Shown: in pieces, positions 19,861 to 29,279 of the stretch
How the letters are laid out: each line of letters starts with the position of its first letter
Numbering within the stretch: position 1 is the stretch's first letter
From: Shewanella mesophila
GTDB lineage: Bacteria; Pseudomonadota; Gammaproteobacteria; Enterobacterales; Shewanellaceae
Direction of reading: 5' to 3'
DNA: 64,000 bases
Assembly: GCF_019457515.1 (NCBI RefSeq)
Contig: NZ_CP080421.1
Location: forward strand, 1,178,001-1,242,000
Program-made: the position numbers and the translations under genes
Notes under the pieces: generated by a model
Told to the model about the DNA's origin: nothing
The model's database searches: none
The model's input: only the letters and a program-made list of their open reading frames with translations

Positions 19861-20571
19861 ATGGCTACACCACATATTAATGCAGTAGACGGTGCATTCG
19901 GCGATACAGTGTTATTCCCAGGCGATCCACTTCGTGCTAAGTACATTGCTGAAACTTTCCTTGAGAACGTTGAGCAAGTGACTGACGTGCGTAACATGCT
20001 TGGTTTTACCGGTACTTATAAAGGCGTACGTATTTCTGTTATGGGCTCAGGAATGGGTATCCCATCTTGCTCAATCTACGCTACTGAACTTATTAAAGAT
20101 TACGGTGTTAAAAACCTCATCCGTGTCGGTACTTGTGGCGCAATTAGCACTGACGTTAAAGTACGTGATGTGATCATCGGTATGGGTGCATGTACTGATT
20201 CTCAAGTTAACCGTCTACGTTTCAAAGGCCAAGACTTCGCTGCTATTGCTGATTACAGCTTGCTTAGCGCTGTGGTTAAAGCCGCTGATGCGAGAGGGAC
20301 TAAATACCGCGTAGGTAACGTATTCTCTGCAGACCTTTTCTACACACCTGATCCAGAAATGTTTGATGTGATGGAAAAGATGAATGTACTAGGTGTCGAG
20401 ATGGAAGCTGCTGGTCTTTATGGCGTAGCAGCTGAATTCGGTGCTAAAGCACTGTGTGTTGTCACTGTATCTGATCATATCCGTACTGGCGAAAAGACCT
20501 CTTCTGATGAGCGTCAAACCACCTTTAATGACATGATCGAAATGACACTGGACGCGGCAATTACTCTGTAA
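19861..20571 (+). CDS. deoD: Purine nucleoside phosphorylase DeoD-type
   Basis: Hexameric bacterial PNP; releases purine bases from ribo- and deoxyribonucleosides. 236 residues, the standard size. Motifs: [12 protein letters not shown] (phosphate site Gly/Arg), [26 protein letters not shown] and VSDH with the catalytic Asp. Its products feed DeoB and, for bases, salvage. Ends the operon; a strong terminator follows. A 118-base spacer with hairpins separates it from deoB. Confidence 0.97.
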   Translation: MATPHINAVDGAFGDTVLFPGDPLRAKYIAETFLENVEQVTDVRNMLGFTGTYKGVRISVMGSGMGIPSCSIYATELIKDYGVKNLIRVGTCGAISTDVKVRDVIIGMGACTDSQVNRLRFKGQDFAAIADYSLLSAVVKAADARGTKYRVGNVFSADLFYTPDPEMFDVMEKMNVLGVEMEAAGLYGVAAEFGAKALCVVTVSDHIRTGEKTSSDERQTTFNDMIEMTLDAAITL

Positions 20572-20592
20572 TTTTTCGCATTAGTGAGCATT

Positions 20593-20623
20593 AAAAAACG
20601 GGCCAATCGGCCCGTTTTTTTTT
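20593..20623 (+). terminator. Terminator after deoD
   Basis: AAAAAACGGGCC / GGCCCGTTTTTT stem with AATC loop and long T-run. Confidence 0.93.
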
Positions 20624-20647
20624 GTGCTATAAAATGACTCATTTCTA

Positions 20648-21382
20648 TTAAGATAACTTGTCGTTATTGTCGTTATTGTCGTTATTGTCGTTAGCGTCGA
20701 CTGTCGTATCTGCCGGCGAAAGCGCAGCGGCGAGCTTTTTCCCGAGTTTCGTTTTTGTTTTTCTGCGGTCAAAGTCGGCGCGCTTGAAAGATAGCGCGCG
20801 CGAAAGCAACATCCCAATTAGGCCTGCAATGATAAGCATCATCTGTTGCTGCTCCATATTAAGCTGATGGGCTTCTTTGATCTCATTAAAGAACAGTTCA
20901 GGTTGTAATCTCACCTCGATATAGCCCAAATTCTTATCATCTTGTAATACGGCTTCGACATAAGGAGGGTATGTTGACAGTAAGTCTTTCATCTCATCAG
21001 AATCTGGATCTAACTCATCTTGAGTCACACTTTGGGCGAATGAAAGCCGTTGTCCTTGCTCGCTAAAGATGGTTGCAGACATCACCTTGGGATCTAAAAC
21101 CAAGGCGGTGGTGAGCCATTGCAGTTGTTCATCATTTTGTAATTGCAGTGCTGGAGCTGCGCCATAGGCAGTTTGCTGCACAAGTAATCGTGCCATCTTT
21201 TGCGTTTGGGACTTTAGAAGCTGCTGACCTTGTAGTAGGCTTGTTTCCCATAATTGGAACAGACCCGCCATAAGCGCCAGTGCGATGCCTATCTGGATCA
21301 ATCGTGAAAGCCTATGGGATTTTTTGAGTCCTTTAAGAAAAAACACTTTGTACCTGAACATGATAAGGGTTTTATTAATCAT
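20648..21382 (-). CDS. ytjB: YtjB/Smp-family membrane protein
   Basis: Predicted inner-membrane protein of the Smp_2/YtjB family, unknown function, commonly divergent from serB as here. 244 residues: a transmembrane segment near 25-45 (LIQIGIALALMAGLFQLW), a periplasmic region of about 130 residues, and a second segment near 175-195 (MMLIIAGLIGMLLSRAL), then a short basic cytoplasmic tail. The tail ends in Asn-Asn-Asp repeats encoded by a 9-base tandem repeat at 20660-20695. The start is uncertain: the first Met and the Met seven codons later both lack a clear ribosome site. Confidence 0.85.
   Translation of the reverse strand: MINKTLIMFRYKVFFLKGLKKSHRLSRLIQIGIALALMAGLFQLWETSLLQGQQLLKSQTQKMARLLVQQTAYGAAPALQLQNDEQLQWLTTALVLDPKVMSATIFSEQGQRLSFAQSVTQDELDPDSDEMKDLLSTYPPYVEAVLQDDKNLGYIEVRLQPELFFNEIKEAHQLNMEQQQMMLIIAGLIGMLLSRALSFKRADFDRRKTKTKLGKKLAAALSPADTTVDANDNNDNNDNNDKLS
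20660..20695. repeat. 9-bp tandem repeat in ytjB 3' end
   Basis: Three perfect copies of GTCGTTATT and a degenerate fourth (GTCGTTAGC). On the coding (minus) strand they give Asn-Asn-Asp triplets. In-frame, so copy-number change would only alter tail length. Confidence 0.9.
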
Positions 21383-21424
21383 AATTGATTATCGTCAAAC
21401 CCGATAGCCGGAGATGTAACACTA

Positions 21425-22408
21425 ATGGAAAGTCAGCGCCAAGTTTCACTGTTTTCATGGATCTATGATGAGAGTTCTGACGCGTTCGAAAATCAAGGTC
21501 ACTCTTTTGTGCGTCATCTCGAGGCTAATGCATTAATAGAAGTGGTGAGAGTGCGTATTGTCTATGAGAGTCGCGATGTAGAAGCTCAGTTAGCCGCAGC
21601 GATGATGGCACTGACATCGCTTGTGAGCATCGCTCAGATCAAGCGTCAATCGGGCTTACACTGTGTTGAACTTATTCTAGATGAAGCGCTTAGCGAAGCT
21701 GAGACAAATCAGTTCGATGCGATGGCGGGCATTGAGCTTATTACGATGGGCGAGAACTCTCCACGCTTAGATCAAGTGGGCTTGCTTGTGATGGATATGG
21801 ATTCCACAGCGATCCAAATTGAGTGTATCGATGAGCTTGCGGTCATGGCGGGTGTTGGTGCAGAGGTGGCAGAAGTCACCGAGCGAGCTATGCAAGGTGA
21901 GCTTGATTTTGAACAAAGTCTTAGGGCTCGAGTCGCCAAACTAGCAGGAGCAGATGCGAAGATAATCGATGATTTATGCGCGCGGCTGCCGCTAATGCCG
22001 GGACTAATTGAGATGATCAAGGAGCTACAATCTCATCAATGGCGTCTAGTGCTCGCCTCTGGCGGGTTTACCCCTTTCGTTGGTCATTTAAAGCAGATGT
22101 TGTCACTCGATGCCGCCCATGCCAATGAGTTGGTCATTGAAGGTGGTCAATTAAAAGGTGAAGTGTGTGGCACTGTCGTCGATGCGCAGTTTAAGGCTGA
22201 TACCGTTGAAAGTGCTGCTAACGAGTGGCACATCGCTTCTGGTCAGCGTCTCGCCATTGGCGACGGCGCGAATGATATCCCAATGATAGAAAGTGCTGAT
22301 TTTGGTATCGCTTATCATGCAAAGCCTAAGCTACGCGCGGCAGCGGACGCCGCGATCGATAAGCTAGATCTACGAGTATTGCCTTATATGCTGGTTGATC
22401 TGAGTTAA
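21425..22408 (+). CDS. serB: Phosphoserine phosphatase
   Basis: Last step of serine synthesis: dephosphorylates O-phosphoserine. 327 residues (E. coli 322). HAD-family motifs: DMDSTAIQIECIDELA (nucleophile Asp) near residue 122, LASGGFTPF (Ser of motif II), and GDGANDIPMI (motif IV) near 278. An ACT-like regulatory region occupies about the first 110 residues. Divergent from ytjB with only 42 bases between starts, so the promoters must overlap. Confidence 0.96.
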   Translation: MESQRQVSLFSWIYDESSDAFENQGHSFVRHLEANALIEVVRVRIVYESRDVEAQLAAAMMALTSLVSIAQIKRQSGLHCVELILDEALSEAETNQFDAMAGIELITMGENSPRLDQVGLLVMDMDSTAIQIECIDELAVMAGVGAEVAEVTERAMQGELDFEQSLRARVAKLAGADAKIIDDLCARLPLMPGLIEMIKELQSHQWRLVLASGGFTPFVGHLKQMLSLDAAHANELVIEGGQLKGEVCGTVVDAQFKADTVESAANEWHIASGQRLAIGDGANDIPMIESADFGIAYHAKPKLRAAADAAIDKLDLRVLPYMLVDLS

Positions 22409-22720
22409 TGGAAGATGTTAGCTCGCTTAGACAATGCAAGTGAATGCAATGCAGTTAACGGAATAAAGGCTTATTTAGGATAGGTTTATAACCTCGAGTA
22501 GAGGTTCGTTATAGGAGGTTGTGTCTGCCGCTTGGCAATAAATTTGTCATTGTTAAGTGGCTTGTGGTTTTAGGCTCTGTTTTAATCATCAGGTTAGCCG
22601 CTGATCTGTAAGGGCTATTTTAAAACGCCTGTTTACCGTGGGTTTTTATATGTAGTCTGACTTGTTTTATTCCATGATTGTCAGTAACTTAATCGAAATT
22701 TATTTTATTTTAATTCTATT
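22409..22720. other. 312-base gap between serB and hydrolase gene
   Basis: Contains a small hairpin (AACCTC/GAGGTT, near 22491-22507) and an imperfect stem around 22531-22562, then an AT-rich stretch before the hydrolase. I see no clear terminator or ORF. Confidence 0.4.
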
Positions 22721-23644
22721 TTGAACATCATTCAGCAATCTCTTTATATTCCCTACCGTCAAGGTCAACTTCATCTGCGGCAAATAAAACGTGCAGATGC
22801 CGATATGCGAAGGCCGCCAATATTGATGCTCCATGGTGCCATGTCTAACGGCCGAGTTTTCTATAGTGACAAAGGTAAAGGCTTAGGATGTTATCTAGCC
22901 CAAGCTGGCTACGTGGTGTACGTACTCGATACCTTAGGTAGGGGGCTTAGTACGCCCAAGTTATCAGCGGGGGCGAGTCATGGACAGGGTGAGGTGATTC
23001 GAGAGCAGCTTCCTTTAGTGCAGCACTATATTTTGTCGATTCATCAAGGCGTCAGTAAAGTGCATTGGTGTGCTCATTCATGGGGCGGAGTGCTGATGGC
23101 GAGCGCTATCGCTCGATTCGATTTCTTTCAAACGAGTGTGGCATCACTGCTGACTTTTGGCTCTAAACGAGCGATTAAGGTCAAATCGTTCAAGAAATGG
23201 CTCATGGTTGATCTCGCTTGGAATCGACTCGCTCCAGCAATCGCCATGGGACATGGTTACTTAGCTGCCGATCGATGGCGCATGGGGATGGATAACGAAA
23301 GTCGTGCATCCCTTTCTCAAAGTATCGATTGGGTTCGAGGTGATTGGGTTGATCATGATGATAACTTTGATTATGCAAAGGCCGCAGCTAAACTCGCCGA
23401 AGGTGCTGGATGGCCTAAATCTTGGTTTATTGCAGGTCTGGGCGACAAAGTGCTTGGGAATCCAAGTGACGTGCAGCGTATGATCGCCGAGTGCCAGATG
23501 GGTGATGTTAAATACACACTATTATCAAAAGCAAATGGCAATAAGCATGACTATGGCCACGCCGATATGCTGATCCATAAGGATGCGATATCCGATCACC
23601 TCCCTTCGGTGTTAGCCTGGTATAACGCTTTTACGGGAGCCTAG
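22721..23644 (+). CDS. Alpha/beta-hydrolase
   Basis: Predicted alpha/beta-hydrolase fold enzyme of unknown substrate, about 307 residues. Visible: the oxyanion HGAMSNG segment near residue 38, the nucleophile elbow HSWGG (Ser near 120), and candidate acid and His residues in GLGDKVLG and KHDYGHAD near the C-terminus. No signal peptide, so probably cytoplasmic. The N-terminus is uncertain: the open frame begins with TTG and lacks a ribosome site, while the first ATG (22805) would cut close to the HGA strand. Convergent with the PilZ gene, 33 bases apart. Confidence 0.8.
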   Translation: MNIIQQSLYIPYRQGQLHLRQIKRADADMRRPPILMLHGAMSNGRVFYSDKGKGLGCYLAQAGYVVYVLDTLGRGLSTPKLSAGASHGQGEVIREQLPLVQHYILSIHQGVSKVHWCAHSWGGVLMASAIARFDFFQTSVASLLTFGSKRAIKVKSFKKWLMVDLAWNRLAPAIAMGHGYLAADRWRMGMDNESRASLSQSIDWVRGDWVDHDDNFDYAKAAAKLAEGAGWPKSWFIAGLGDKVLGNPSDVQRMIAECQMGDVKYTLLSKANGNKHDYGHADMLIHKDAISDHLPSVLAWYNAFTGA

Positions 23645-23677
23645 TCTTCTATCTGGCGATTGAATTAAGGTGATTTT

Positions 23678-26056
23678 TTAATGATAAAGACTTGGGTAGC
23701 GTAGCATTACCTCTGGGGTAACATCTAATAGTTCGCCCACGCCTATGATACGCCACATCTTTTGCTCTAATTGTTTTGCCTTGTGCGGCGCATGTACGTT
23801 GATATATTCAAGTTCTCGCCTGATATAGCTCATATCAGGCTTGCCTGTTGCGCCGCGATAGATACGCAGCGCCATAAACTTACCTAAATTTTGGCTTTGG
23901 CGAATAAAATGAATTTGCGCCTGTTCATCACCGATCTCTTTTGGGGCGATGCATTTCATTTTTATTCGTCCTTGAGATTGGCGCGATACTTGAAGATAGA
24001 CTTCGAAAAATTCCATGCCATGCTGCGGTTTCATCTGTCGGATTGGATCGATAAAATCACGTTTGAGATGGCCATCATCGAGCAGAGTGCTGAGATCATA
24101 TTGCAGAGATTGTTGGGTGGCTGCAGCGAAAAGATCGGTGATCTCGTTCGAATGTTTACTCACTCCTAATACGCCCAACTTGGCTGATTTACTGGTTTTC
24201 TCAATGAAATAGGGTACAGACGCAAGTTCTCTCATCAACAGGTTCTTTAGGCCATCAGAAAGTTCTTTCATGTCGCTGTTGGCTTCGGTGAGTTTTTGTA
24301 ATTTGTCACGATTGGTTTCGATGAGTCGGTTTAAGAAGGCGACGCCTACATGCGCTGCGTGGCCGACCATTGCCGCCAAATGTATAGTGATGCCATTTTT
24401 TCGAGTACGTATCAATCGGTAAGGTAGTTGAGAAAGTTTGGTTTTTCCTGCCAGATGCTGCAACTTAGGAAAACTTAAATATAACGGTGCGCTGGCATCG
24501 AATGTTGCGGGATCATCTAAGGTGACTTGAAGTCCTTTACCCGAAATATCTAAGGTAAAACCTTGATGAATCTCTTTTCCTTGGGTCACAGTCACTAAGG
24601 TCTTGAAAGAGAACCTTGCCTCGTTTCGCCTTTCGGTAAATTGTAGTGACAACAGTTTTATTTGGTTAGAGGTTAATTTCTTCTGCCCAAATGGCTTTAG
24701 CTCATTGGCTTGGTGCTCTTTGGTATCCCACTGACCGTATTGTTCTAACATATCGCTATTGGTTAAATCGATAAGTTGTAAAACATGGCTAAAGCGTTTG
24801 AGTTGTGCTTCGGTTAGTGGTGAATAATAGCTGCTATCGCCCGGGAGTATGCTGGATTTATAGGACGTGAGATGGTCGATTTCATGGCTAGTGAGCTTAA
24901 AGATACTCCAAGTGGATTTACTCGACCCAAAGCGGATAAATAAGCCTAATAGATCGGTTGCGAGTAACTCAGCTAAAGTCGCCGAATAGAAAAAGATGTT
25001 GCCTTGAGTTTGGAAGGTAAAGCAGAAAAACAGCGCGTGTTCAATGCTGTTAGGTTCATCGAGCAAGGCCTTTAAACGACTAGGGGTTAACATGCCAGGT
25101 AACTGATCGATCTCTTTTTCATCACTAAAGAAATGCTGCAGTTTTTGATTATCTCGACTTAGTAATTTGTGGGTGATCTTATATTGCCCATCTATATGCT
25201 CAACATAGAGCGGCAGATGGGGCAAGTGGGGTAAATAGTGACGCTCAAATCCCAATCCAGTTGCGGCAACTAAAATGTCATTGATATCGACCTTGTAGCG
25301 GAACTTGTAGCCCTGAATTAAATTTCCGAGCATTTCGGCTAGGGCATCACTGCCTCCGATACGTTTTAGGCGCATCCAGCTGTATTCATGGTTGCTTTCG
25401 ACATCGACGACTTGATAGTCGACCCCTTGCTGCAGGTCTTCGAAATAGTACTCTTTACTCAGATCAAGTAACTTAATTCGCAGTGGTTGCTCGACATTAA
25501 GTCCATGGCTAGCAGGTAAGCGAATCCGAGCGCCGCCGACCGATAGATCGACTGTTATTCCGCCAATTTCACTCGAACCTGGCTGCACTGCACTAATGCG
25601 AATAGAGTAGTTCATCCGCTCTTCGCTGCGATTAAAATAGCTACCTAATATCGCACCATCGGCGACAAAAGGCGTTAGCGCCATGTCGCTATCGCTGTCA
25701 GGATCGCGAGATTTTTTACGTCTGAGTTTGTGGGTTTCCATCACTTGCTCATAGACGCCTAAGGTATATTGTCCTTGATACAGTGCTAACGCTTGGATAA
25801 AGCTATTTTTGGCTGGAGCATCTAGAAAGTGGGTTTGTTCACCACTTTTAACTGTCTCACAGGGGAGTTCTGACTTATCTCTTAAATCAATCACTCGGGT
25901 ACATAGAGAAGATAGCCGATTAAGCTCCATTTTTAGCAAGAAACGGGTAGAGTTTGACTCTTTAGAGGTCAAATTTTCAAACAACTCTTGGAAGTTCTTT
26001 TCCATAAGCAAAGGTTTTAGTTGCTCTATCAAGGCGTTGTGTTGCTCTAAACTCAT
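23678..26056 (-). CDS. Large protein with two PilZ domains
   Basis: Predicted c-di-GMP-responsive protein, 792 residues, no membrane segment seen. The first PilZ-like region is at about 140-235 (RSEERMNYS, then DLSVGGARIRLP), the second at about 472-560 (ERRNEARFS, then DISGKGLQVTL). Each has the arginine-containing lead and the D-x-S-x-x-G pattern used for c-di-GMP binding, the first less canonical. The middle and C-terminal parts are not recognised. The ATG at 26056 is preferred to a TTG two codons upstream. Target unknown; many PilZ proteins act on motility or polysaccharide. Divergent from radA across 440 bases. Confidence 0.85.
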   Translation of the reverse strand: MSLEQHNALIEQLKPLLMEKNFQELFENLTSKESNSTRFLLKMELNRLSSLCTRVIDLRDKSELPCETVKSGEQTHFLDAPAKNSFIQALALYQGQYTLGVYEQVMETHKLRRKKSRDPDSDSDMALTPFVADGAILGSYFNRSEERMNYSIRISAVQPGSSEIGGITVDLSVGGARIRLPASHGLNVEQPLRIKLLDLSKEYYFEDLQQGVDYQVVDVESNHEYSWMRLKRIGGSDALAEMLGNLIQGYKFRYKVDINDILVAATGLGFERHYLPHLPHLPLYVEHIDGQYKITHKLLSRDNQKLQHFFSDEKEIDQLPGMLTPSRLKALLDEPNSIEHALFFCFTFQTQGNIFFYSATLAELLATDLLGLFIRFGSSKSTWSIFKLTSHEIDHLTSYKSSILPGDSSYYSPLTEAQLKRFSHVLQLIDLTNSDMLEQYGQWDTKEHQANELKPFGQKKLTSNQIKLLSLQFTERRNEARFSFKTLVTVTQGKEIHQGFTLDISGKGLQVTLDDPATFDASAPLYLSFPKLQHLAGKTKLSQLPYRLIRTRKNGITIHLAAMVGHAAHVGVAFLNRLIETNRDKLQKLTEANSDMKELSDGLKNLLMRELASVPYFIEKTSKSAKLGVLGVSKHSNEITDLFAAATQQSLQYDLSTLLDDGHLKRDFIDPIRQMKPQHGMEFFEVYLQVSRQSQGRIKMKCIAPKEIGDEQAQIHFIRQSQNLGKFMALRIYRGATGKPDMSYIRRELEYINVHAPHKAKQLEQKMWRIIGVGELLDVTPEVMLRYPSLYH

Positions 26057-26496
26057 TGGCAATTTCTTTTTTGGGTGATTATTTTAAAGGTCACTTATCT
26101 TGTGTCGGCTAGCGGTGAAAAAACTTGATAGCCTCATGTTTATTAATGATAAAAATTAACTTTTAAGTAAGCGTTGACCATTTTATTGTTACCGCAGTTT
26201 AAGTCATTATGTGGGGGAAGTGCGACCGATTAATGATCAATGGCTAAATATTGATGACTTCTTGATTCACTTTCGCTGCAGATCGTTAAATACCGCGGAT
26301 GTTAAGATATTTCCCTAGGATAATTTTATAACAAGCTAGAGTGAGATTTTGTGTGTCTCTAGTACTTGGGTCGCATTGTTACTGTGTTTAACGATACTCA
26401 TGTAGAATGATAGCATCATGTTGGCGCCGCTTGGTACAGATGTATAACAGTGGCAGCAGAAACAGACTGTAAAGGTTAATAGAATTAGAATCGAAT
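26057..26496. other. 440-base gap between PilZ gene and radA
   Basis: Divergent promoter region. Contains a CTAGAG/CTCTAG inverted repeat (26336-26362) and a possible TAGAAT -10 element near 26404 for radA. No ORF of note. Confidence 0.4.
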
Positions 26497-27870
26497 ATGG
26501 CGAAGAATAAAACAGCTTATGTATGTAATGAGTGCGGCCAAGATTTCCCGCGTTGGCAAGGGCAATGCAGTGCCTGTAATGAGTGGAATACGATCACCGA
26601 AGTTCGTTTAGGCGCGGTAAAATCGAATAGTGGTTCGGTAGCGGGTTACGCAGGCTCTGTGGGCGGCGGCTCCAAAAAACTCAGCGAAGTTGAGGAGTTT
26701 GAAGCCAAAAAGATGCTGACAGGGATCGGGGAGTTAGACCGGGTGTTATGTGGTGGGCTAACCACAGGGTCAGTGAATATTATTTCTGGTGATCCTGGTG
26801 CGGGTAAAACGACCATCTTGTCTGATCTGGTGGCGCGTATGTCGCAAGTTATGCCATCGCTCTATTGTACAGCCGAAGAGTCACTGTCACAGTTTAAGAA
26901 TCGAGTTAACCGACTCAAGTTAGATTGCAACGAGGATAATTTGTATCTGATGGCCGAGACCAGTGTTGAGGCTATTATTGCAGAACTAGAAGCAAAGCAA
27001 GTTAAGTTTGCGGTGATTGATTCTATTCAGGCGGTGGTCACCGATCTTGCGAATGGGAGCCCAGGCTCTCCATCACAAGTAAAGAGCAGTGCTCAGGCGC
27101 TGACTCAGTATTGTAAGCAAAATAACGTCACCATGTTCCTTGTGGCGCATGTGAACAAAAACAATGAAACAGCTGGACCACAGACGCTGATCCATATTGT
27201 CGATTGTTTAACTCATTTAGAGTGTAACGATGGTCAAGTTCGTACCCTTCGCGCTAACAAGAACCGTTTTGGTGATGTCGATACCGTCGGTATTTTCAAG
27301 ATGACAGAGCGGGGGATGATCAGTGTCGATAACCCTAGCGAAATCTTTCTCTCTGGTTCGACGACAGATTCTCCGGGGGCTGCGATCACCTGTATTCGTA
27401 AGGGAAATCGTAACCTGCTGTTAGAGATCCAGTGTTTAACCACAGAGACCGAAGGTGAATTTCCACAGCGGGTTTGTGTGGGATTGAATATGAATCGTAT
27501 CAAGATGCTCACTGGTATTTTACGCAAACACACACGTACTAAGATTTTTCATGATACCTATTTCAATTTGGTTGGCGGGCTTAAGATTGATGAGTCGGAG
27601 ACCTGTATCGATTTAGCTTTGGTTACCGCCTTGCTCAGCAGTTTAAATGACTTTGTGGTCCCAAGGACCACCTGCATCATGGGAGAACTGAGTTTAAATG
27701 GTGATGTTCGTCCCATAGATAGCGGGGTACCACGGGTGAAAGAGGCGGTGCAGCACGGCTTTACTGAGATTTTTATTCCATATCGTAACTATCATAAATC
27801 GATGGAGGGACTAGGAGCTAAGATTAACCCTATCAAGACGATTCATGAACTGCTGGAATTAATCAGCTAG
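26497..27870 (+). CDS. radA: DNA repair protein RadA
   Basis: RecA-related ATPase/helicase that processes recombination intermediates by branch migration. 457 residues. N-terminal zinc finger CNECG...CSAC (residues 10-31), Walker A GDPGAGKTT near 105, the RadA-specific KNRFG motif near 266, and a C-terminal Lon-protease-like domain without an active site. Length and motifs match E. coli RadA (460). The end overlaps the convergent RluA-like gene by four bases. Confidence 0.97.
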   Translation: MAKNKTAYVCNECGQDFPRWQGQCSACNEWNTITEVRLGAVKSNSGSVAGYAGSVGGGSKKLSEVEEFEAKKMLTGIGELDRVLCGGLTTGSVNIISGDPGAGKTTILSDLVARMSQVMPSLYCTAEESLSQFKNRVNRLKLDCNEDNLYLMAETSVEAIIAELEAKQVKFAVIDSIQAVVTDLANGSPGSPSQVKSSAQALTQYCKQNNVTMFLVAHVNKNNETAGPQTLIHIVDCLTHLECNDGQVRTLRANKNRFGDVDTVGIFKMTERGMISVDNPSEIFLSGSTTDSPGAAITCIRKGNRNLLLEIQCLTTETEGEFPQRVCVGLNMNRIKMLTGILRKHTRTKIFHDTYFNLVGGLKIDESETCIDLALVTALLSSLNDFVVPRTTCIMGELSLNGDVRPIDSGVPRVKEAVQHGFTEIFIPYRNYHKSMEGLGAKINPIKTIHELLELIS

Positions 27871-28601
27871 TTATCACGGCTTAGGTTAATAAAAGGGCTA
27901 GGACAATGCCCATGAAAGCGTTCGCCACGAGTAGGATGCTCAAAATAGAGGTCGCTTGCGTGTAATTGTAAGCGATCTGCCATCTGCTGACTCTGATGGT
28001 TTTTATAGAGATCGCAGCCAATAATTGGGTGCCCTATAGTCAGGCTATGGATCCGTAACTGGTGTGTGCGGCCGGTATGAGGAGTATATTGCACCATAGT
28101 CCGGGGCGGCTGTTCCAACCGAGTTAACACCTCATATTCACTGATGGCGGCTTTGCCTGTGGCGTGGCAAATTTTTACTAGGGGAAACAGGTTTTTATCT
28201 TTGGCTATTGGTGCCGTTATCTGTCCTTTGTCATCGGCAAGCCAGCCCTCTAACATGGCGATGTAGCATTTTTGAACCGTGCGCGCTTGAAATTGCTTAT
28301 TGAGATGCTGTGCCGATCCTGCGTTCAGCCCAACCACCATAATGCCTGAGGTACCAAAATCTAATCGATGCGGCAATTTTGCATCAGGAAAGGCTGGAGT
28401 AAAGCCAGCTTGGCCATGTACCAAACGGTAATGTACCGAATCCCAGTTAAGTGGATTTTTTCCTGACAGACTCAGCAGTCCGCTTGGTTTATTAATTAAT
28501 AGTATCTCTTCATCTTGATATAGGATCTTCACTAAATCGTCACAGACGGGGGCGACAAAGTCATCAACTATCCCTTTAGCTGGTTGACAAGGATGAAACA
28601 T
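27867..28601 (-). CDS. RluA-family pseudouridine synthase
   Basis: Predicted RNA pseudouridine synthase, 244 residues. Core motif HRLDFGTSGIMVVG near residue 98 carries the catalytic Asp; NKPSGLLSLSG, QKCYIAMLEGW, TGKAAISEYEVL and GRTHQLRIHS are family motifs. Overall it looks closest to RluA (E. coli enzyme for 23S U746 and tRNA U32), but with a roughly 25-residue N-terminal extension, so substrate is not certain. Convergent with radA, overlapping its stop. No S4 domain is seen. Confidence 0.88.
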   Translation of the reverse strand: MFHPCQPAKGIVDDFVAPVCDDLVKILYQDEEILLINKPSGLLSLSGKNPLNWDSVHYRLVHGQAGFTPAFPDAKLPHRLDFGTSGIMVVGLNAGSAQHLNKQFQARTVQKCYIAMLEGWLADDKGQITAPIAKDKNLFPLVKICHATGKAAISEYEVLTRLEQPPRTMVQYTPHTGRTHQLRIHSLTIGHPIIGCDLYKNHQSQQMADRLQLHASDLYFEHPTRGERFHGHCPSPFINLSRDN

Positions 28602-28660
28602 TTGGATTCCCTACAATTGAGAAATTACGCTGATAAATAAACAGACGGTTCGTTCAGATC

Positions 28661-28687
28661 AAAAAAAGGGGAAACGTATTCCCCTTT
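28661..28687 (-). terminator. Terminator of small PilZ gene
   Basis: Read on the minus strand: AAAGGGGAA / TTTCCCC stem with a four-base loop and a run of T. It lies about 25 bases after the PilZ stop. Confidence 0.85.
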
Positions 28688-28712
28688 CGATGTCACTTAG
28701 ATTTGGTAAATT

Positions 28713-29081
28713 TTAACCTTGATCGTGAACCTCAATAAACATTTTAAGCTCTCGGTTTAGCAAGGAAGCATCACCTAAGTTGAGCTCAAGCATGCGCCTA
28801 AGATGGCTGATACTATCGACGTCGATATGTAAACATTCTAAGCCTAATTGCCCCTCTTTTTGATGGATTAACTTAGTCTCCATCGATACCACTACATCCG
28901 ATTCGCCTAAGGTAAAGCTTAATTGCAGTGGTTGTTCTGATGCTACAAAACCTGAAGGCTCGTTGATCAATGCACCGTTAAGACTGAGATCGTGGATCGT
29001 AGTTGGCCAGACAGTTTCTTGTTGAGTGAGTGTTGCATTCGCATCAAATAAAATACGCGAAAATTGGCGTCTTTCATCCAT
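28713..29081 (-). CDS. Single-domain PilZ protein
   Basis: 122 residues, almost entirely one PilZ domain. It begins MDERRQFSR, containing the RRxxxR c-di-GMP motif, followed by DLSLNGALI (D-x-S-x-x-G), so both ligand motifs are intact. Such stand-alone PilZ proteins act as soluble c-di-GMP receptors; the partner is unknown. It is monocistronic with its own terminator and lies divergent from the RhlE-like helicase. Confidence 0.9.
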   Translation of the reverse strand: MDERRQFSRILFDANATLTQQETVWPTTIHDLSLNGALINEPSGFVASEQPLQLSFTLGESDVVVSMETKLIHQKEGQLGLECLHIDVDSISHLRRMLELNLGDASLLNRELKMFIEVHDQG

Positions 29082-29279
29082 AATCTGTCCTTACGCTTTG
29101 AGGGAAGCTTTATGTTATAGAGTAAGCATAAGCTAACATAGCCTTAGTGTAAAAATCTTGCTTTATATTTATGACATCAAGGCGTTAATTGCTTATTTGT
29201 TTAAGGTTTTTGTTGTTGATCACCTCGTGAATAAATCTGCTAAACTTGCCCACTATTATTGGTGTTGTTATTGGTTGTT

